Assembly (NCBI GenBank): GCA_010094045.1
Contig: ML986633.1
Coordinates: 59,350 to 123,349 of the forward strand
Direction of reading: 5' to 3'
Length of the DNA: 64,000 nucleotides
Source of the DNA: Lojkania enalia
Taxonomy: Eukaryota > Ascomycota > Dothideomycetes > Pleosporales
A program made the position numbers and the translations under genes. Of the stretch, positions 22,303 to 34,502 are shown one piece after another. The notes below the pieces were generated by a model. The model did no database searches. It saw only the letters and a list, made by a program, of their open reading frames with translations, and was not told the origin of the DNA. How positions within the stretch are numbered: the stretch's first letter is position 1; each line of letters opens with the position of its first letter.

Positions 22303-22755
22303 ATGAAATTTATTACCGCCTTCCTTCTCACCACCGCCCTCGCGCAATATAGCTCTATTGATTTCATATGGTACTCCGACAGCATATGCCAGAGCAAGCC
22401 GGATCTTGGACACTGGATGCTCATACAAGGTTCCGCTGAACAGTGCATTGCACTTACGCCGCCGACGGGCCAGCAGAGCACGCGCTGGTTCAATAATAAC
22501 CTGACCAAACCCAGTACGTTTTGCACCTCGTTATCTAATCCTTCCTTTTGCACTATGATGTGGTGTGAGAGGCTGAGATGGGAAGAGGGGCAAAGGGGAG
22601 GTATGACAAAGTTTCGGAGGGAATGACACTCATCATGCTCTGCAGTTACCGTGTACAACCAAACTGGTTGTTATAGCTCAAGCAATCACTACAATATTAT
22701 TCCGAAACAGACTGGATGCTTCGCACAAGCAGTTAGGTCGATAAAATTCTCCTAA
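22303..22755 (+). CDS. Small secreted cysteine-containing protein SSP3
   Basis: Exons 22303-22513 and 22646-22755 (132-bp phase-1 intron, donor GTACGT, acceptor TGCAG) give 106 residues. Signal peptide MKFITAFLLTTALA is nearly identical to that of SSP2. Mature landmarks: WYSDSICQSK, EQCIALTPPTGQQST, NLTKP at the exon junction, QTGCYSSSNHYNIIP and TGCFAQAVRSIKFS. The same four-cysteine order and intron position as SSP1 show common descent. Function unknown; likely secreted. Confidence 0.75.
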
Positions 22756-23934
22756 AGCACGAAAAAGCAAGTTCTTAACGAGGATGGGTAGCGGGGCTTC
22801 AAGGGTAGTAAGTGTGGCGCGGAAGTAATAAGATGGTGTAGTGGCACAGAACGATAGAGCAATCTTTCTCGCTTCTTTTCCCGTTTTGGTTTGTTATTGC
22901 TCAGTCCTTCCTGATTTGATATTAATACAAAATTTGTTCCCGGAAACAGTGAATATCATGTGTGAGATGGGTATCCAGCAACCTGGTTCTTTGTGTAGCG
23001 TGCGTGATGGAAATACATGCTCCGCCTTCTCCGGTTCGAATTGGGTTTCATCGTATGATCGGTATTGGGTGACGTTGTGCAAGGGTTACTATTGCTTCTA
23101 TCGAATAAGCTTTGAATGTGAGCATGCCCCAGAAAATTAAGCTCCTACTGGCTCTTTACGAAGCCGCCCTTCCAAAATGGGCGCACGAGACCCGATTCAA
23201 GCAACGGATAAACAAAAGGGTGGAGTATGAAGCGCGGAAGAATAGGTGAAATGATAATGCAAGGTTAAACTTAGGTTAGTCTATACCTTCTTTCTTCCTC
23301 AAATCGATCCCTTCGAAAAAGTATATTGTACGCCCATGAATGCCAGATATTCTGATATGCAATGTACATCTAACAGCGTATAGCTGGCTAGGGCATTAGA
23401 TAATAATGCTAATAGACAGCCCTGAGAGTCAGCAACCGCATACAGTATTTTCGATTATATCTTTTAGCTGAGTCTGCGCACGAGTATGTTCAGGATGCAC
23501 CAGCGAGCAATATGTCTCGGTGTTTGGTGATAAAAGGGTTGTCGGCACTTGAAGAATCTGAACCCCGACACTAGTCTCAATTTGCTCTACAACCTTGTAA
23601 CCAATGAACGAACGAAAACATTACAGCCGCCCTGGACCTAGACGCCGATACGATACAGCAAAATTATAAAAAGCCTCAACACTGCCTCCTTCCTCCTCTG
23701 AACCTGTAAGAATTGATGAAAAAGAAGTGCACCTATGGATGCAGAGAATACAGATAGCGATGTTGCATTAAATGATTATCTCTCTGGAGCGTATTCAAAG
23801 TAGCAGGCCGGCGCGGTTTGGCGTAGCAAGCTGCTCGATTGCGGGCACAAGAGACTCCCTGTCATCTTGCTTACTGCTATTGCTGGTTTGGCTTCGGGAT
23901 AGAACACCGCCAAAAATATATGAACTCTGGTGTA
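22756..23934. other. Intergenic region with a cysteine-rich frame
   Basis: A 99-codon frame at 22,841-23,140 on the plus strand is Cys-rich (MCEMGIQQPGSLC, CKGYYCFYRISFEC) but begins with GTG and has no ATG before residue 40, so it could only be part of a spliced gene. Otherwise no gene. Confidence 0.3.
23741..23784 (+). repeat. 44-bp direct repeat, copy 1
   Basis: Begins GCAGAGAATACAGATA and ends ATTATCTCTC. Matches 24,935-24,978 at about 38 of 44 positions. The two copies bracket the gene at 23,935-24,707. Confidence 0.6.
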
Positions 23935-24707
23935 TCACGGCGAGATATCAGGAACGTCACTCCTGTTGTCTATATCAATCGCATCCAAAATAAACGCATA
24001 GCAACCACGAATAGCTAGAAATTTAATCCTATCGGAAAGAGCTGAGTCTACAAATTCGGCGGACAGAGGCTCGCCGGCGTGGGGTATCTTTAGAGGAGAC
24101 ATTGCGACAGTTGCTGCATAAGGAGTATTAAGAGCTAGTGGAGCTGAATTTGCGATAGACTGAGGCTGCAACAGTGTCGGATATCGGTGGGAAAAGTGGG
24201 ACCAAATCCGCTGGCCAGTTAAACTCATAAATCCACTCGGTTTCGATGAGAGTTCGGAGGAATTTTTCATGTCGGTTGGGCCAAATCCAGTCCATGCTTT
24301 GACCGCTAGAGAGATCTGTTAGCTGAGATAATGAGATCTACGATATTACTTACTGCCAAATGTTGAAAATCAGCGTGCTGTTATTTACGTATTGACTTGA
24401 ACTCGGCACGATTCAATGCCCCTGTTTGTCGTTCTAATCGTTCAATTTGAATCTTAAGCTTCGTGTGTTGTCGGCGGACTTTTGCTTGCTGGGCGCTACT
24501 TAGGTCACCAAAAGGAACGCCCTTTCTAATTTTGGTCATGGTGCCTGAGGATGTAGTGTCCTTCGCAGGCTCTATGATGAAGTGGCAGGCATATGCTGGG
24601 GGTCTGATGGAAGTGCAAGTGGTTCGTGACGATGGTTTGTTAAAGGAAAGGATAGACGAATCTGATCTTGCGAAATGCAACAAAACCCCTGCCAGCTTTT
24701 TCCCCAT
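23935..24707 (-). CDS. Hypothetical protein, two exons, basic helical N-terminal segment
   Basis: Not recognised. Exons 24389-24707 and 23935-24305, with an 83-bp intron (donor GTAAAT, acceptor TCTCTAG), close in frame at 229 residues; starting at the internal Met (24,539, MTKIRKGVPFG) would give 173. The segment SSAQQAKVRRQHTKLKIQIERLERQTG is a basic amphipathic helix, reminiscent of, but not clearly, a bZIP or coiled-coil. The rest is Ser/Pro-rich, with a more conserved-looking end (FVDSALSDRIKFLAIRG). No signal peptide or membrane span. Confidence 0.5.
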
Positions 24708-24934
24708 CCTCCCTCGTGATAGGCGTACGCCGCTGTGATCATCCTACCTACTCCGATTCGCCATTATCGACTTTCGACACATGTCGGAAGCGCGCTTGAC
24801 AGCAAGTGTAGGGAAGGGAAGCTACGCAGATAGCAAAGCGTGGCGAAATGCAAGACGTGAAAAATATTTGCTGATTTGCTTGGGGCAGCTCAACTATCCT
24901 CCTCCTGACATCCCCTTGCCCACAACCGCTAGAC

Positions 24935-24978
24935 GCAGAGAATACAGATACAGAGATTGCATTAAACAATTATCTCTC
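24935..24978 (+). repeat. 44-bp direct repeat, copy 2
   Basis: Partner of 23,741-23,784 in the same orientation, 1.19 kb away. Origin unknown. Confidence 0.6.
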
Positions 24979-25380
24979 CACCGGGTATCGCACATGCTAT
25001 GCAACCCAACTCGTACATGTATTCCAAAACTCCTCCGCGCTAAGGCCAGCCCAAAAGATGATGCTGCATACGATACGACCGGTTCAAATCAATATCACTC
25101 ACTCTATCCAAATCAAAGATCTCTGTTGCTGCGATCCGTATGCAGATAGCAATGCGACCCAATAGCAGTAATAATATATCCCCCTCCTCCGCCTGCATCC
25201 AACCTCTTCTAGATCGAAATGGATCGCTAGCGTGTAGTTGCGCTGCACTAGGAACCGTGTACGATACGAGGAGAAAGCCGAAAAACGCCGTGCCACATGT
25301 AGCCCGAAGGAAATGATGAATCGAACGCCTTTTCAAAAAAAAAAAAAAGAAACGTCTCTGGCGATTACGCAACGAGCGTC
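24979..25380. other. Intergenic region
   Basis: No gene supported. Contains an A13-15 tract near 25,335-25,348. Confidence 0.35.
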
Positions 25381-26835
25381 TCATCGCACGACGGGAGTTA
25401 GCCATGTTGTCTCTTCGCAGCTTGTGTCAATCAGATTCTTGTTCTCGTCAAACTTCAGCCCCAGCTCGGCCATCTTGTTTAGGTCCCATCCCGAGATGAA
25501 TTCGCCCTGTCCGCCGTTTTCCTTATTTACGCTGTTGCCGAGCTTAATGTAGTTGGAATGGCGGCAGACGGTCTGCGAGTATGAGTATTGGAGGCAGTTA
25601 GGGTCGTTGTTGCATTCGGAGCCGCAGGCACCGGCATCTCGGTGAGCAGGGCGGTCGTTGGGAACGGGCATCTCAGAGAGGTTATCCCAGAATTCGCGGG
25701 AGGGGCCGTCGCGGAGGTGGGCGTGAGTATAGGCAAGCATGGAAGAGTAGACGAAGGGTTTCTAATCATCTCAGAACTTGACCAGTGAAATGAAGGTGAG
25801 ATCTATTCTTACCTCTGTGTATGGCCGTGTTCTCTCCCACTTCCATAGCTGCTCCATCTGCTCGGGAACGACTCTGTGCAAGGAGAGAAGAGGTATACAC
25901 CACCTCTCCCGATCGACCTTGATGGACTTCAGCTCGTCACCGGAGAATGTAGGATATAAGGCCTCCAGTCTAGTGCCGGTGGAATTGAGAATGGCGTAGC
26001 CTAACACCGCATCGCCACAGCAGTCATTCTTTGCCCATTGCTCATACTGAACACTCAGACGATGTTCATTACCGCTAGGTGTGTTGCCCTCTTTCGGAGG
26101 GTATAGTGCCTTCATCAATCCCTGAGACAGTACGAACCCGGCCCCTCCGTATCCGAAATAGCGGTTGTCGGAGCCAGCGACGGGTGATCCGAGATAGTGC
26201 TTCTCGTTCGGGTCCATCAGAGAGAGTTGACGGAACAATGTATCCCAGAAGAAGTAGACGTCCGATTCGAGGAAAATATACCACTGGGCCTTCGGATTCA
26301 ACTCGTACGCCTTATCAACCATGGGCAGGAACTTGAATCGATCAAGCCTCCATCCCTCTCTCGAGTATGTAGGTGCCTCTCCTTCCGCATGCGCCTTTTT
26401 ATGGGCTGCGTACGCCTCGAAGTCGGTGTTGTTGACGCCGTAGGATGCAGGCAATTCGCCAAGGATGTCGATGACCTGGCGTTCACCAATTTTCTCCGCA
26501 TGGTCGGAAACGACGATGAGATTCGTAATGCAGGAGGTGACCGTCGAGAGATGGGCCTTGTTCTTAGCGGAGTCTGCGACGCCCGTCTTGAGAACGACTT
26601 GATACTTGTCCAACAAATCTCTGGGAAAGTTCTCACAGTAGTCGGGATCTATGTTGCCGCTGGACGATTTTAACGGCGGAAAGAAAAGCTTCGTCTTCTT
26701 ATGGAACGTCGGCGGCGGTGCTTGTGGTTCGTGTCGCGTCCGAGAGAGCGTGTAGGCTGTGAAGAAAAATAGGAGGGCTATAAAGAGCAGCCTCCAAGGC
26801 CTCCTGGAAAACCGCAACGGAATTGTCTTGAGCAT
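25381..26835 (-). CDS. GT31-like (Fringe/galactosyltransferase type) glycosyltransferase
   Basis: Type II Golgi/ER membrane enzyme expected to transfer a sugar in the secretory pathway; donor and acceptor unknown. Exons 25813-26835 and 25381-25761, intron 51 bp, 467 residues. The start at 26,835 puts an Arg-rich cytosolic tail before a signal anchor (LLFIALLFFFTAY). The luminal part shows LIVVSDHAEKIGE, GWRLDRFKFLPMVDKAYE, then WYIFLESDVYFFWD with ESD in place of the DxD metal site, and YFGYGGAGFVLSQGL, the Fringe-like glycine motif. The second exon holds CGSECNNDPNCLQYSY...C, a PAN/apple-like cysteine pattern seen in fungal members. Family call firm, substrate unknown. Confidence 0.85.
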
Positions 26836-27415
26836 GGCCGGCGACTGAAGATCGCAGTCGACCTTCAATACGTGGACGCGCTACTGGTGGACGGTGTAGG
26901 TGAAGAGACAATACTTATGTTGGAGGGGTCAACATTTGACTTGTGAAAACCCTCCCTGATTCTGCAGCGATCGTTCTGAAACGCGCAGAATGACTTGGGG
27001 CGCAGACGGACAAGTCAGCCTGTAATAATGACTTTTACTGTATGTGGCTAAGCACCGATCGGGCCAGGCTTAGCCCCGTGACTCGGAGACATCGAAAAGG
27101 AGATGTCGCTTGGAGTGCCTGATGGGGTTAGTGTGGATAGCTCCCAAGGTTCCAGGTTCCGGTCTATGGGGAAGATGTACGCCTCCGAGGACTTTACACA
27201 TATTAGAGAACATTGCTAGGTTTGTTGAGGCGCTCTAACCTAGTATTTCCATCGTTGAGAAGGCGAAAGAATTACTTATATGTACGATAAAGGCAAACGG
27301 GCGTAATGCAGGTAACTAACAGTAGTAAAACAGTCTTGTCCGGGATCAATGTTCTTATACTCATTAGTTCTCCTATTTCACTTAACTTTATTGAAGTTGC
27401 TACATACCTTTTGAC
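26836..27415. other. Intergenic region upstream of the glycosyltransferase
   Basis: Promoter of the GT31-like gene at the left; nothing else recognised. Confidence 0.35.
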
Positions 27416-28590
27416 TTAAAAAAGCTCATCTTCTCTGGATAATACGGCGCGTGACACTCCCCGGTGAGGGGTCCCTGGAGTGGTATGCCTCATCATCGAA
27501 GTCGAAGGCACTAAGCTGCGCAATTCGGATTCTTTATAATATAAAATCTCCCCATCATCGATCCCGTCCCAGCAGGTGTACTCAGAGTCATGGGCCACTA
27601 GATCCCAATCTAGTAGGATGTAGAACTTATCATCTGTCATAAAGGGTAAATGCTGTAGCTCTTCGCCATCGAGTCTGCTAATTTCCGGAAGGTTTGCGTC
27701 GAGGTCGAGGATCTCTCTATAGTCGAATACTAGCTGAAGATTCGTGATGATACTATTTTGCTACGTCATCTCAACCCCACAACAGACATACTTTTCAATC
27801 AAACCGCGGAATTCTGGACCAAGGAGAGGAAGAGATCGCTGGAAGTTATTTTTTTTTTTTTTTTCCCTTCTTTTTAAGCCGAGAAATATCAAGCATGAGT
27901 ACTCTTCGTTTAAGTACACGGATTTCTTTTGGAGAAATATCATGAGTGGAGAATGGCCTGTCTCCTATCTCCCACAATTCGCAATTCCAAGCGTTGCTAG
28001 GTGGATGATGTGGGGGTTTTTTTTTATTTCTTCGTGAAGCTCTATTAGGAGCTGCTGAGAATCTACCTATCCGTGGGCGGCGTGGGAAGTGAGAAGCTCG
28101 AGTTCGGCGAAGCACTTGACATCGACCAATAGTTGTGATGAAGCAGTTTCGATTAATTCCCTTCCGTTGAGGTCTTGAATCCCCCTAAGTCTCCCCTTTA
28201 GCTCCTTCCACCCCTGAGCAGTAACTTTTTCCCACTCGATTTCTCCATCTCCATATATTTTGATTGTCTCGATTTCTTTGGAACAATGACAACAGGCTTG
28301 GACGGGCGACCCGGAGAGTTCGACACGTTGCAAATTAAGTCCAACTCCTTCAAGGGCATTTTCTCAGCAAAGCGAAGGGTAGAGAGCGAGCCTTCAAAGG
28401 GGCTATCATCGATAAACATGGGATGAAGAGTAATAGAGGGCCTCAGATTCCGTATTGAGGGTGGCGGGCGGGGAAGGATTGGGTGATGTGGCAGGCGCAA
28501 CGCAAACGCGGCTAGACCTATGTTTCGGTCCGAAGATTGAGCGGAGGGAATACTTGACCTTCATGTTTTGGGATGCTGCAGTTGGTTGCA
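27416..28590 (-). pseudogene. Broken leucine-rich/F-box-like gene
   Basis: Coding-like segments lie on the minus strand in changing frames: 28,500-28,340 (RFAEKMPLKELDLICN, LRR-like), 28,333-28,067 (LQRVELSGSPVQACC ... QLLVDVKCFAELELL, stop), 27,880-27,780 and 27,750-27,418 (LVFDYREILDLDANLP ... FYILLDWDLVAHD ... EDELF). A T16 run (27,849-27,864) interrupts them. The order and style resemble the LRR half of fungal F-box proteins, but no F-box is seen and at least one frame change is not explained by a good intron. A multi-exon functional gene cannot be excluded. Confidence 0.35.
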
Positions 28591-31500
28591 CGCAAAGGTG
28601 TAAAAATGGATCGGTTTATTTATGCGAGGGGTTGACGGCGAAATTGTAGGCAGGCAGGCATGCTTCGGTCGCATCACAGTTTAAAATTTACGTAGTAAGT
28701 TGTTGACAATATCACGCTGTGATTATCATAATAACAAAATTATAAAACAACGTGCTTTACGGGCATCGCGATCGCCCATAACACAGCGATCCATATCCAT
28801 AATAGCTTCACTGATAATCAACGTTAGAATGCCCTTAAATTGAAGGGCGAATACCTATTTCGGATACATAAAGTTCGCCGTTTGGAGCAGTTGGTAGTAT
28901 ATATCGAACTTCTCATGTCTCTTCATTGGAATACGCGAGAAATGAGGATCTAAGAAGCTACTCAATAGGGAGGTATCAGACCAGAATATAGAATGTTGAA
29001 TACGCACTATAAGACCTGCAAGCATTGAATACCACAGGAATGTCGGCGCGGGTGGGTTGTGCAATGCTTTACATTTTCTGAGATAGGCGCGATTATTTGG
29101 CGGAAAACCCGTAGGTATCAAAAAGATGTGAAGAACTGAATGTACTGTTGAAGGATGACGGTCGGGTGACTTATACTGGAATCTCTCTGTATGGAGTTGT
29201 ACGGTATAGGGAAGGCACGTGACACGTCTTGTACAAGCACTCTCGGTCAGCTCAACGTTCCAAAGCCATTGTGGCGCTCTCGTCCCGAGATCTCCCGCCG
29301 GACTTTGTACTGCTAAGCCAATCAATCTCATTTCACACACCTCCAGGACATCTGAAAGGGCGGGTTGTCATACTAGCAACAGGGTGGGCGCAGTCAAGAA
29401 ACGCATCATAAGATATACATCTGCATGCGCAAAGCTCATCCCAAACACCAGAATCTTGCTTATCGAATATGGTTTATTCGACATACTATATCTATGGTAG
29501 GTCCAGCGAACATGGTATAAGCCAGCTATACAGAACATCCGATCCGTGCTAGATGAATGCAAGTACTTTAACAAAAAATGTGCCTTTACGATACCCCCAT
29601 ATATTTTTTACATATGCTCCAACAGAGGTGCAATTGGATTACCAATTTGGTGTATGGCCTGCAACAAGATATAAAAGGCCCGTTACCACTCATAGGTCTG
29701 ATCTGCGACAGCGCGTTTGGGTAATCCAAGTTCAGGGCAAATTATAATGCTATCATAAAGCTGTTTCCGGATTAGCTTGATTTCAAGATTCTCGGGCCTC
29801 GTTCTTTACCCTATGTTATTTCATGCAGAAAATTTGGGTGACGTTTAGTTGATATAAGCAGCAAGACGAGATTTTTTGGGACTCGCTGCTAAACGAGGAA
29901 TTAATAAAGTGGACTCAAGATGGAAGAAGAAAGTAAGAGAATTTGTTGCTCTGCTACTAATGTAGACGGGATTATTCCCTAGCAAGATACCGTTGCTCAT
30001 TCTAAAACTGCTGCTAGAAAAACATGGTCCGTTGAAGTGTTTCTATGGGATGATTCTAGGCATTGTAATCACATAGCGAAGCATGAATAGGAGTATCACA
30101 GTGACATCCGAGCGATGTGTGCAAAAGCAAAACTTTGAGCAGACATCGGTGGTCGGCTGTCTCTCGAGCGGCGTTGGCATTTTTCAAGGTCTCCTAATCA
30201 TTCTTTGCTTAAAATTGATATTTAAGCAGAATATTAAACCAATTTTGCTCGACCCTATTCCTAAAATCCTCACCTATATTTCCATTAGACTGCTGTAACC
30301 GCAAACTTATCGCCAGTAAGACGTACAGCTAGTCAATACTGCGTGGTAAGACCGTTTGCTGATATGTCAAGCTTCTCGGCATCATCTTAATCGGGACCAT
30401 ATCTGCGTCAGCTACTAAATTACCTTGAGAACCAAGCATATGATCCTAGAAGCATGAGAAATATTGCAGCTAGGCTGGAAGCGAACAACAAGTCGTAAGT
30501 ACATAACACCCCTTTTCCTACCATTAAACAGAAACAGCTCTGATATCAACAATGTGCCCACTACAGGGATTAAAAACATTTCCCAATCGGCAAGACCTCC
30601 ACCGAAGCCAACGTCATATGACATCATAACGGGCCCCACGCACAATATTGGGCATCTAGCAAGTCTTCTCCACATGGCCCGAACTAAACAGTCTATTTGC
30701 CGCAACGAATGGATATCCGGATCCCAGGATCTCGGAAGAATCAATCAAATACGCTGTCAATCGCAAACAGCCCCCGTCAATCTTTGGGCGAGAATGGGTC
30801 ATAACGCCTGGCTAGTGCGGGACGTTTCTAAGCACAGCGGTCTGGGTGGCTGCTGGCTGACAACGGCTGCGCATGGGAAAATTAGTTCATTTGTGGAGAG
30901 GTGTGAGGCTGTTGGTTGTATTTCACGGATGCTATGAGTTTGGGTTTGCGGTTTGGAGGACATGTACATAAACTAGGGGGTTGGATATGATGTGTCACTC
31001 GGAATATAGAAGTCGTTACCTGAGTGGAAATTTGACTTGAGAATAGCCATTATTTCTTTGCAGCTGCTCGCTATAATTCAGATCCTCTTGAGCGGAAAGC
31101 CATTATAAGGACCAACCATGAAGACGGCGCAGGAAGCCATCTCTCCTATGTCCATGCTAACTTCAAATTCCAACACATGCAGCTTATCTCACCTTCCCTA
31201 TCATAACCATCCGCAAACCCTCCTACACACCAGGCCCATCGCCCACTCACTCTAGTGCTAAGACGACGCCAAGCCCGACATCAATACCAAACCACCCAAA
31301 CAGGCTAAAAGCTCCCCAGCCCAAGCCTCTCATTCCTTATGGCAACTGCCGAGTCGCGTATATAGTATTTCCACGCATCATTTGGCCATCGTACCTTGGC
31401 ATCAACAAGCCTCCATCTAATATCTGCGCGCCACATGGTTTCCATATACGTACCATGCTTAACCATGCTTGGGTGAGCATTACAAGAAAATCAGCACGCT

Positions 31501-31691
31501 TAACATAACATAATGAGAGATGCACAATTACTAGAGGTTGAAAAATATAACGAGCGTGTTTGGTCTACAGAATTATCTCTCTCAACGAAGAGCTGGTAAA
31601 TTGCTAGTTAACGAGTGACAATCGTACAAAGCATTTAGTTCTCCACCAGAAAAAGAAGAAAAATCAGTCTATGCAGCGAAATCGAGCGGTC
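28591..31691. other. Gene-poor AT-rich stretch
   Basis: 3.1 kb without a supported gene. The longest frames (28,855-29,340 minus, 161 codons from GTG; 30,464-30,937 plus, 157 codons from TTG) lack domains and good starts. The former ends in a more protein-like segment (SRIPMKRHEKFDIYYQLLQ) and is the only one worth testing. Confidence 0.4.
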
Positions 31692-33125
31692 TTACATCTG
31701 CATTCCGGGAAGTGTGTCGAGCCCTACAGTCACAAATCAGCATCGTCATCTCATGAATGAGTGCGGGGGCACGAGGTCTACGGGTATAGAAAAGAGGAGG
31801 TTGGGAGCACTTACATCCATTGAGATCCTCTCTCACGATATTCCTTACATTGCACTGCTTGGCCTTGTCGATGACCTGTGTGTTCATGCCCCTGCAGCTC
31901 GCGCCATAGCATCCGCTCTGGTCCATGCCGACTTGCAACGCGTTGCCCTTCCAGCCAAACACGTAATCGGCATGCTGACCGTACCCAGTGTTGTCACCGT
32001 AGGATAGGTAGAATGGCTGCGAGCCGTCGGTAGGCCACATGCTCTGGTCGTTGAAGGGAGTCGTGTCCCAGACTACTTCGTACATAAGCTGGGGGATGCG
32101 GATCGGGTGCGTAGAAGGGCAGCTGCCGCCCAAGCTTAGAAAGTCAGCGGGGCCGCTGGTTGGGTACGCGACATGGGATTTGTGGTCTGGGCTGTCGAGG
32201 TTCTTGCCATCCCAACACCTGATACTGTTAGCATGTGAGTTAGGATGAGGTTGGGGGGGACTTACGTTGGGAACGCGATGTTGGAGCGGATCCCGCCCTT
32301 GCAGGGCTTGGTGGGGAGACCAACGGTATCGATGCTGTGCTTGTTGTTAGCGATGGAGATTATGGACCGTGGATGTAACGTACGAGCCATCCATGCAAGG
32401 AGCAGCGAAATCACCGCCAAAGTTTGGTCCCGTGTAGCAGCGGTAGCAGTTCTGCCTCTTCATAGCAGGATCTGGCGTACGCCTAGCTGGGTCGCCGACA
32501 AGCATGCGGAAGCCCTAAGTTGACATTAATATCAAGAGAAATAATACAATACTAGTAATGTCTGCGGTGAACTTACGGGCTGGAAGGCTTTGACCTGGCC
32601 CGGTTGGGCAGAGACGTAGTAAACGAGGACGCCGCCGTCGATCTTGGTGCTGAAGTCGTCGTTGAATTGTCGGCTGAAAATAGGTTAGATTATAGAAGAA
32701 TTTCTTTTTGAAAAATAGTAGACACTGAAAGGAGAAACATGGAACGCTTACGCAGCACCCAACTGCTTGACACGCTTGTAGCTGCCGTTCCTAGCCTTGA
32801 AGTATAGGTTCGCAGTCCAGTAGTTACTGAAGTCATCTGAAAACGCACAAGTTGTGCAAGAAGCGGTATTGGCGACATCGTTCGTTGTCATCGTGGCATT
32901 GAAGCCATCACCTCCTACAATTTGATGCATATGTGCTGAGGGAATCTGGCCGGGGTTGACGAGAGGATCAAGTCGGTCGATGACAACCTGTGCGCATCCG
33001 AATCGCAACATGGTCATTCCACCTTGTCGCTTGGTAAGCTTGCTGAGCCATGCTGGCACGTTGGGAGTCCACGATGGTGCCGCCTCAGCGACCGCCACCA
33101 AGGCGAGCAGAGTTGTCCAGAGCAT
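31692..33125 (-). CDS. Secreted DUF1996 domain protein
   Basis: Six exons: 32752-33125, 32577-32673, 32384-32514, 32266-32334, 31815-32218, 31692-31723; introns of 78, 62, 49, 47 and 91 bp; 368 residues. Signal peptide MLWTTLLALVAVAEA. The DUF1996 (PF09362) domain covers almost all the rest: MLRFGCAQVVIDRLDPLVNPG, SAHMHQIVGG, TTCAFSDDFSNYWTANLYF, GGVLVYYVSAQPG, GFRMLVGD, CWDGKNLDSPDHKSHVAYP, CPSTHPIRIPQLMYEV, HADYVFGW. The 32-nt last exon restores the family ending GWLDTLPGM. Extracellular or wall-associated by signal peptide; molecular function of this fungal family is not established. No WSC or cellulose-binding module follows. Confidence 0.93.
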
Positions 33126-33558
33126 CGTGAAAGAGCGGGTGTGACAGGGACGAGACGACTTCTGAGGAACAGGGACGCAGGATCCTTCAAGGGCTTCACA
33201 TCGTTTATAAGAGCACACGGGATAGTAAACACCTTTGACCATGTAGTTGCCATCCAACTGCCGCCACGGCACGACCTGTTGAAATGCCGAGTCATGGGGA
33301 AAGCTTGTATGATTTGCAATATGTATATAAAGTGCGCAAGTCCGTAGCCAATCCTTTGAATTTATTTAAGCGGCAATTTCAGTCGAAATCCTTGTCGAAA
33401 TATCCCCCCTGGGAAATGTTTGATTAACGAGTTGTGGAGTAAAGTGCGTAATATGGCCCGTGTAACACCTTTTACCCCACGAAATTCATGTGCTAGAATG
33501 TACCCGGGAGGTGTGCATTCGAGCACTAAGAGCATGACCAATTGACAGAAAAGAGCAA
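33126..33558. other. Intergenic region upstream of the DUF1996 gene
   Basis: Promoter side of the DUF1996 gene, AT-rich; no gene supported. Confidence 0.35.
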
Positions 33559-34087
33559 TTATTCATCTGTCTGGCTAGAACAAACAATTGCACTCTTTCC
33601 GGGTCCGGAGGCAAAGACACCCCAGGTCCCAATGTAATTTCCGTACGGAAAGAATTCGAGTAGCCTGGCTAGCGTTGTACTGCCACGGTATCCGGTCTTA
33701 AAGTTGCAGTTGTAGAAGGCAACGAGAAGCCTTGCTCCCATTTTCGTCCTGGAAACTTTGAATCTATTGAGTACGTCCGCTTCGATGTAGCATGGTCGGG
33801 CTGATTGTAAAGGCAATGTTCCCCATCGGTAGTTAGTTACCCGGACGTTAGTATCTCATTTGGTTCAAAGAATCACTCGCTGATCACTTATACAACAACA
33901 TCGGTACGATCGATACGATCGCACCCTGAGCCCAGCGCATGGCATTATTCCATGCAGGCGGTTGTACCACCTTCCATTCCTTCCGGCTTCCGGTGGTCCA
34001 AAAAAATGCGACAGTTGCCCAAAACCTCCTGATGATCGCGGTCCTGGTAGATTTAATAAGGAGCAACGCCACAGAGGGAACACGCAT
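33559..34087 (-). CDS. Possible small hypothetical protein
   Basis: Two coding-like pieces: 33,888-34,087 (MRVPSVALLLIKSTRTAIIRR ... IVSIVPMLLYK) and 33,559-33,763 (ARLLVAFYNCNFKTGYRGS ... GNYIGTWGVFASGPGK). They join in frame (134 residues) through a 124-bp intron with weak donor GTGATC, acceptor CAATAG and a perfect TACTAAC inside, though that branch site is far from the acceptor. Not recognised; the model is tentative. Confidence 0.3.
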
Positions 34088-34502
34088 ATGCAGCGTGGCA
34101 TGATTGGTCTATATCGGTTATTTCGGTCTCTGTAAAGATGCTGGGTCAGGCAAAAAGGCAACGGATATCCCGGAATCCACATGGATTGACATCACATTAA
34201 CCGAACCATAGAGAATATTTCATGATGTCGTAATGGTTTTGTTCGAGATTTATATAGTCACAGCTCTACTAGAATCTTAAGCTTCATGCCGGAATCGTAG
34301 AATTTGTGACATACCATAATACCCTAAAACAATATACTTCGACATCCACCTTTCACGTAACGCCTTACTAACAAGCTCTTTGGTCCGACAGGAAGATTCA
34401 GTTGATGCCGCCATTCCATTCCAGCCCATATCCATCCAAAGAATATGTTCGAATATCTAGATAGGGGACTCTTTACACGCCTGATTCGAGATCAGCTCCC
34501 AT

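Noticed and set aside
28855..29340. Minus-strand 161-codon frame
   Set aside because: GTG start, no domain, no promoter or splice logic; kept only as a remark in the intergenic entry.
30464..30937. Plus-strand 157-codon frame
   Set aside because: TTG start and no protein-like motif; overlaps a minus-strand frame of similar quality.
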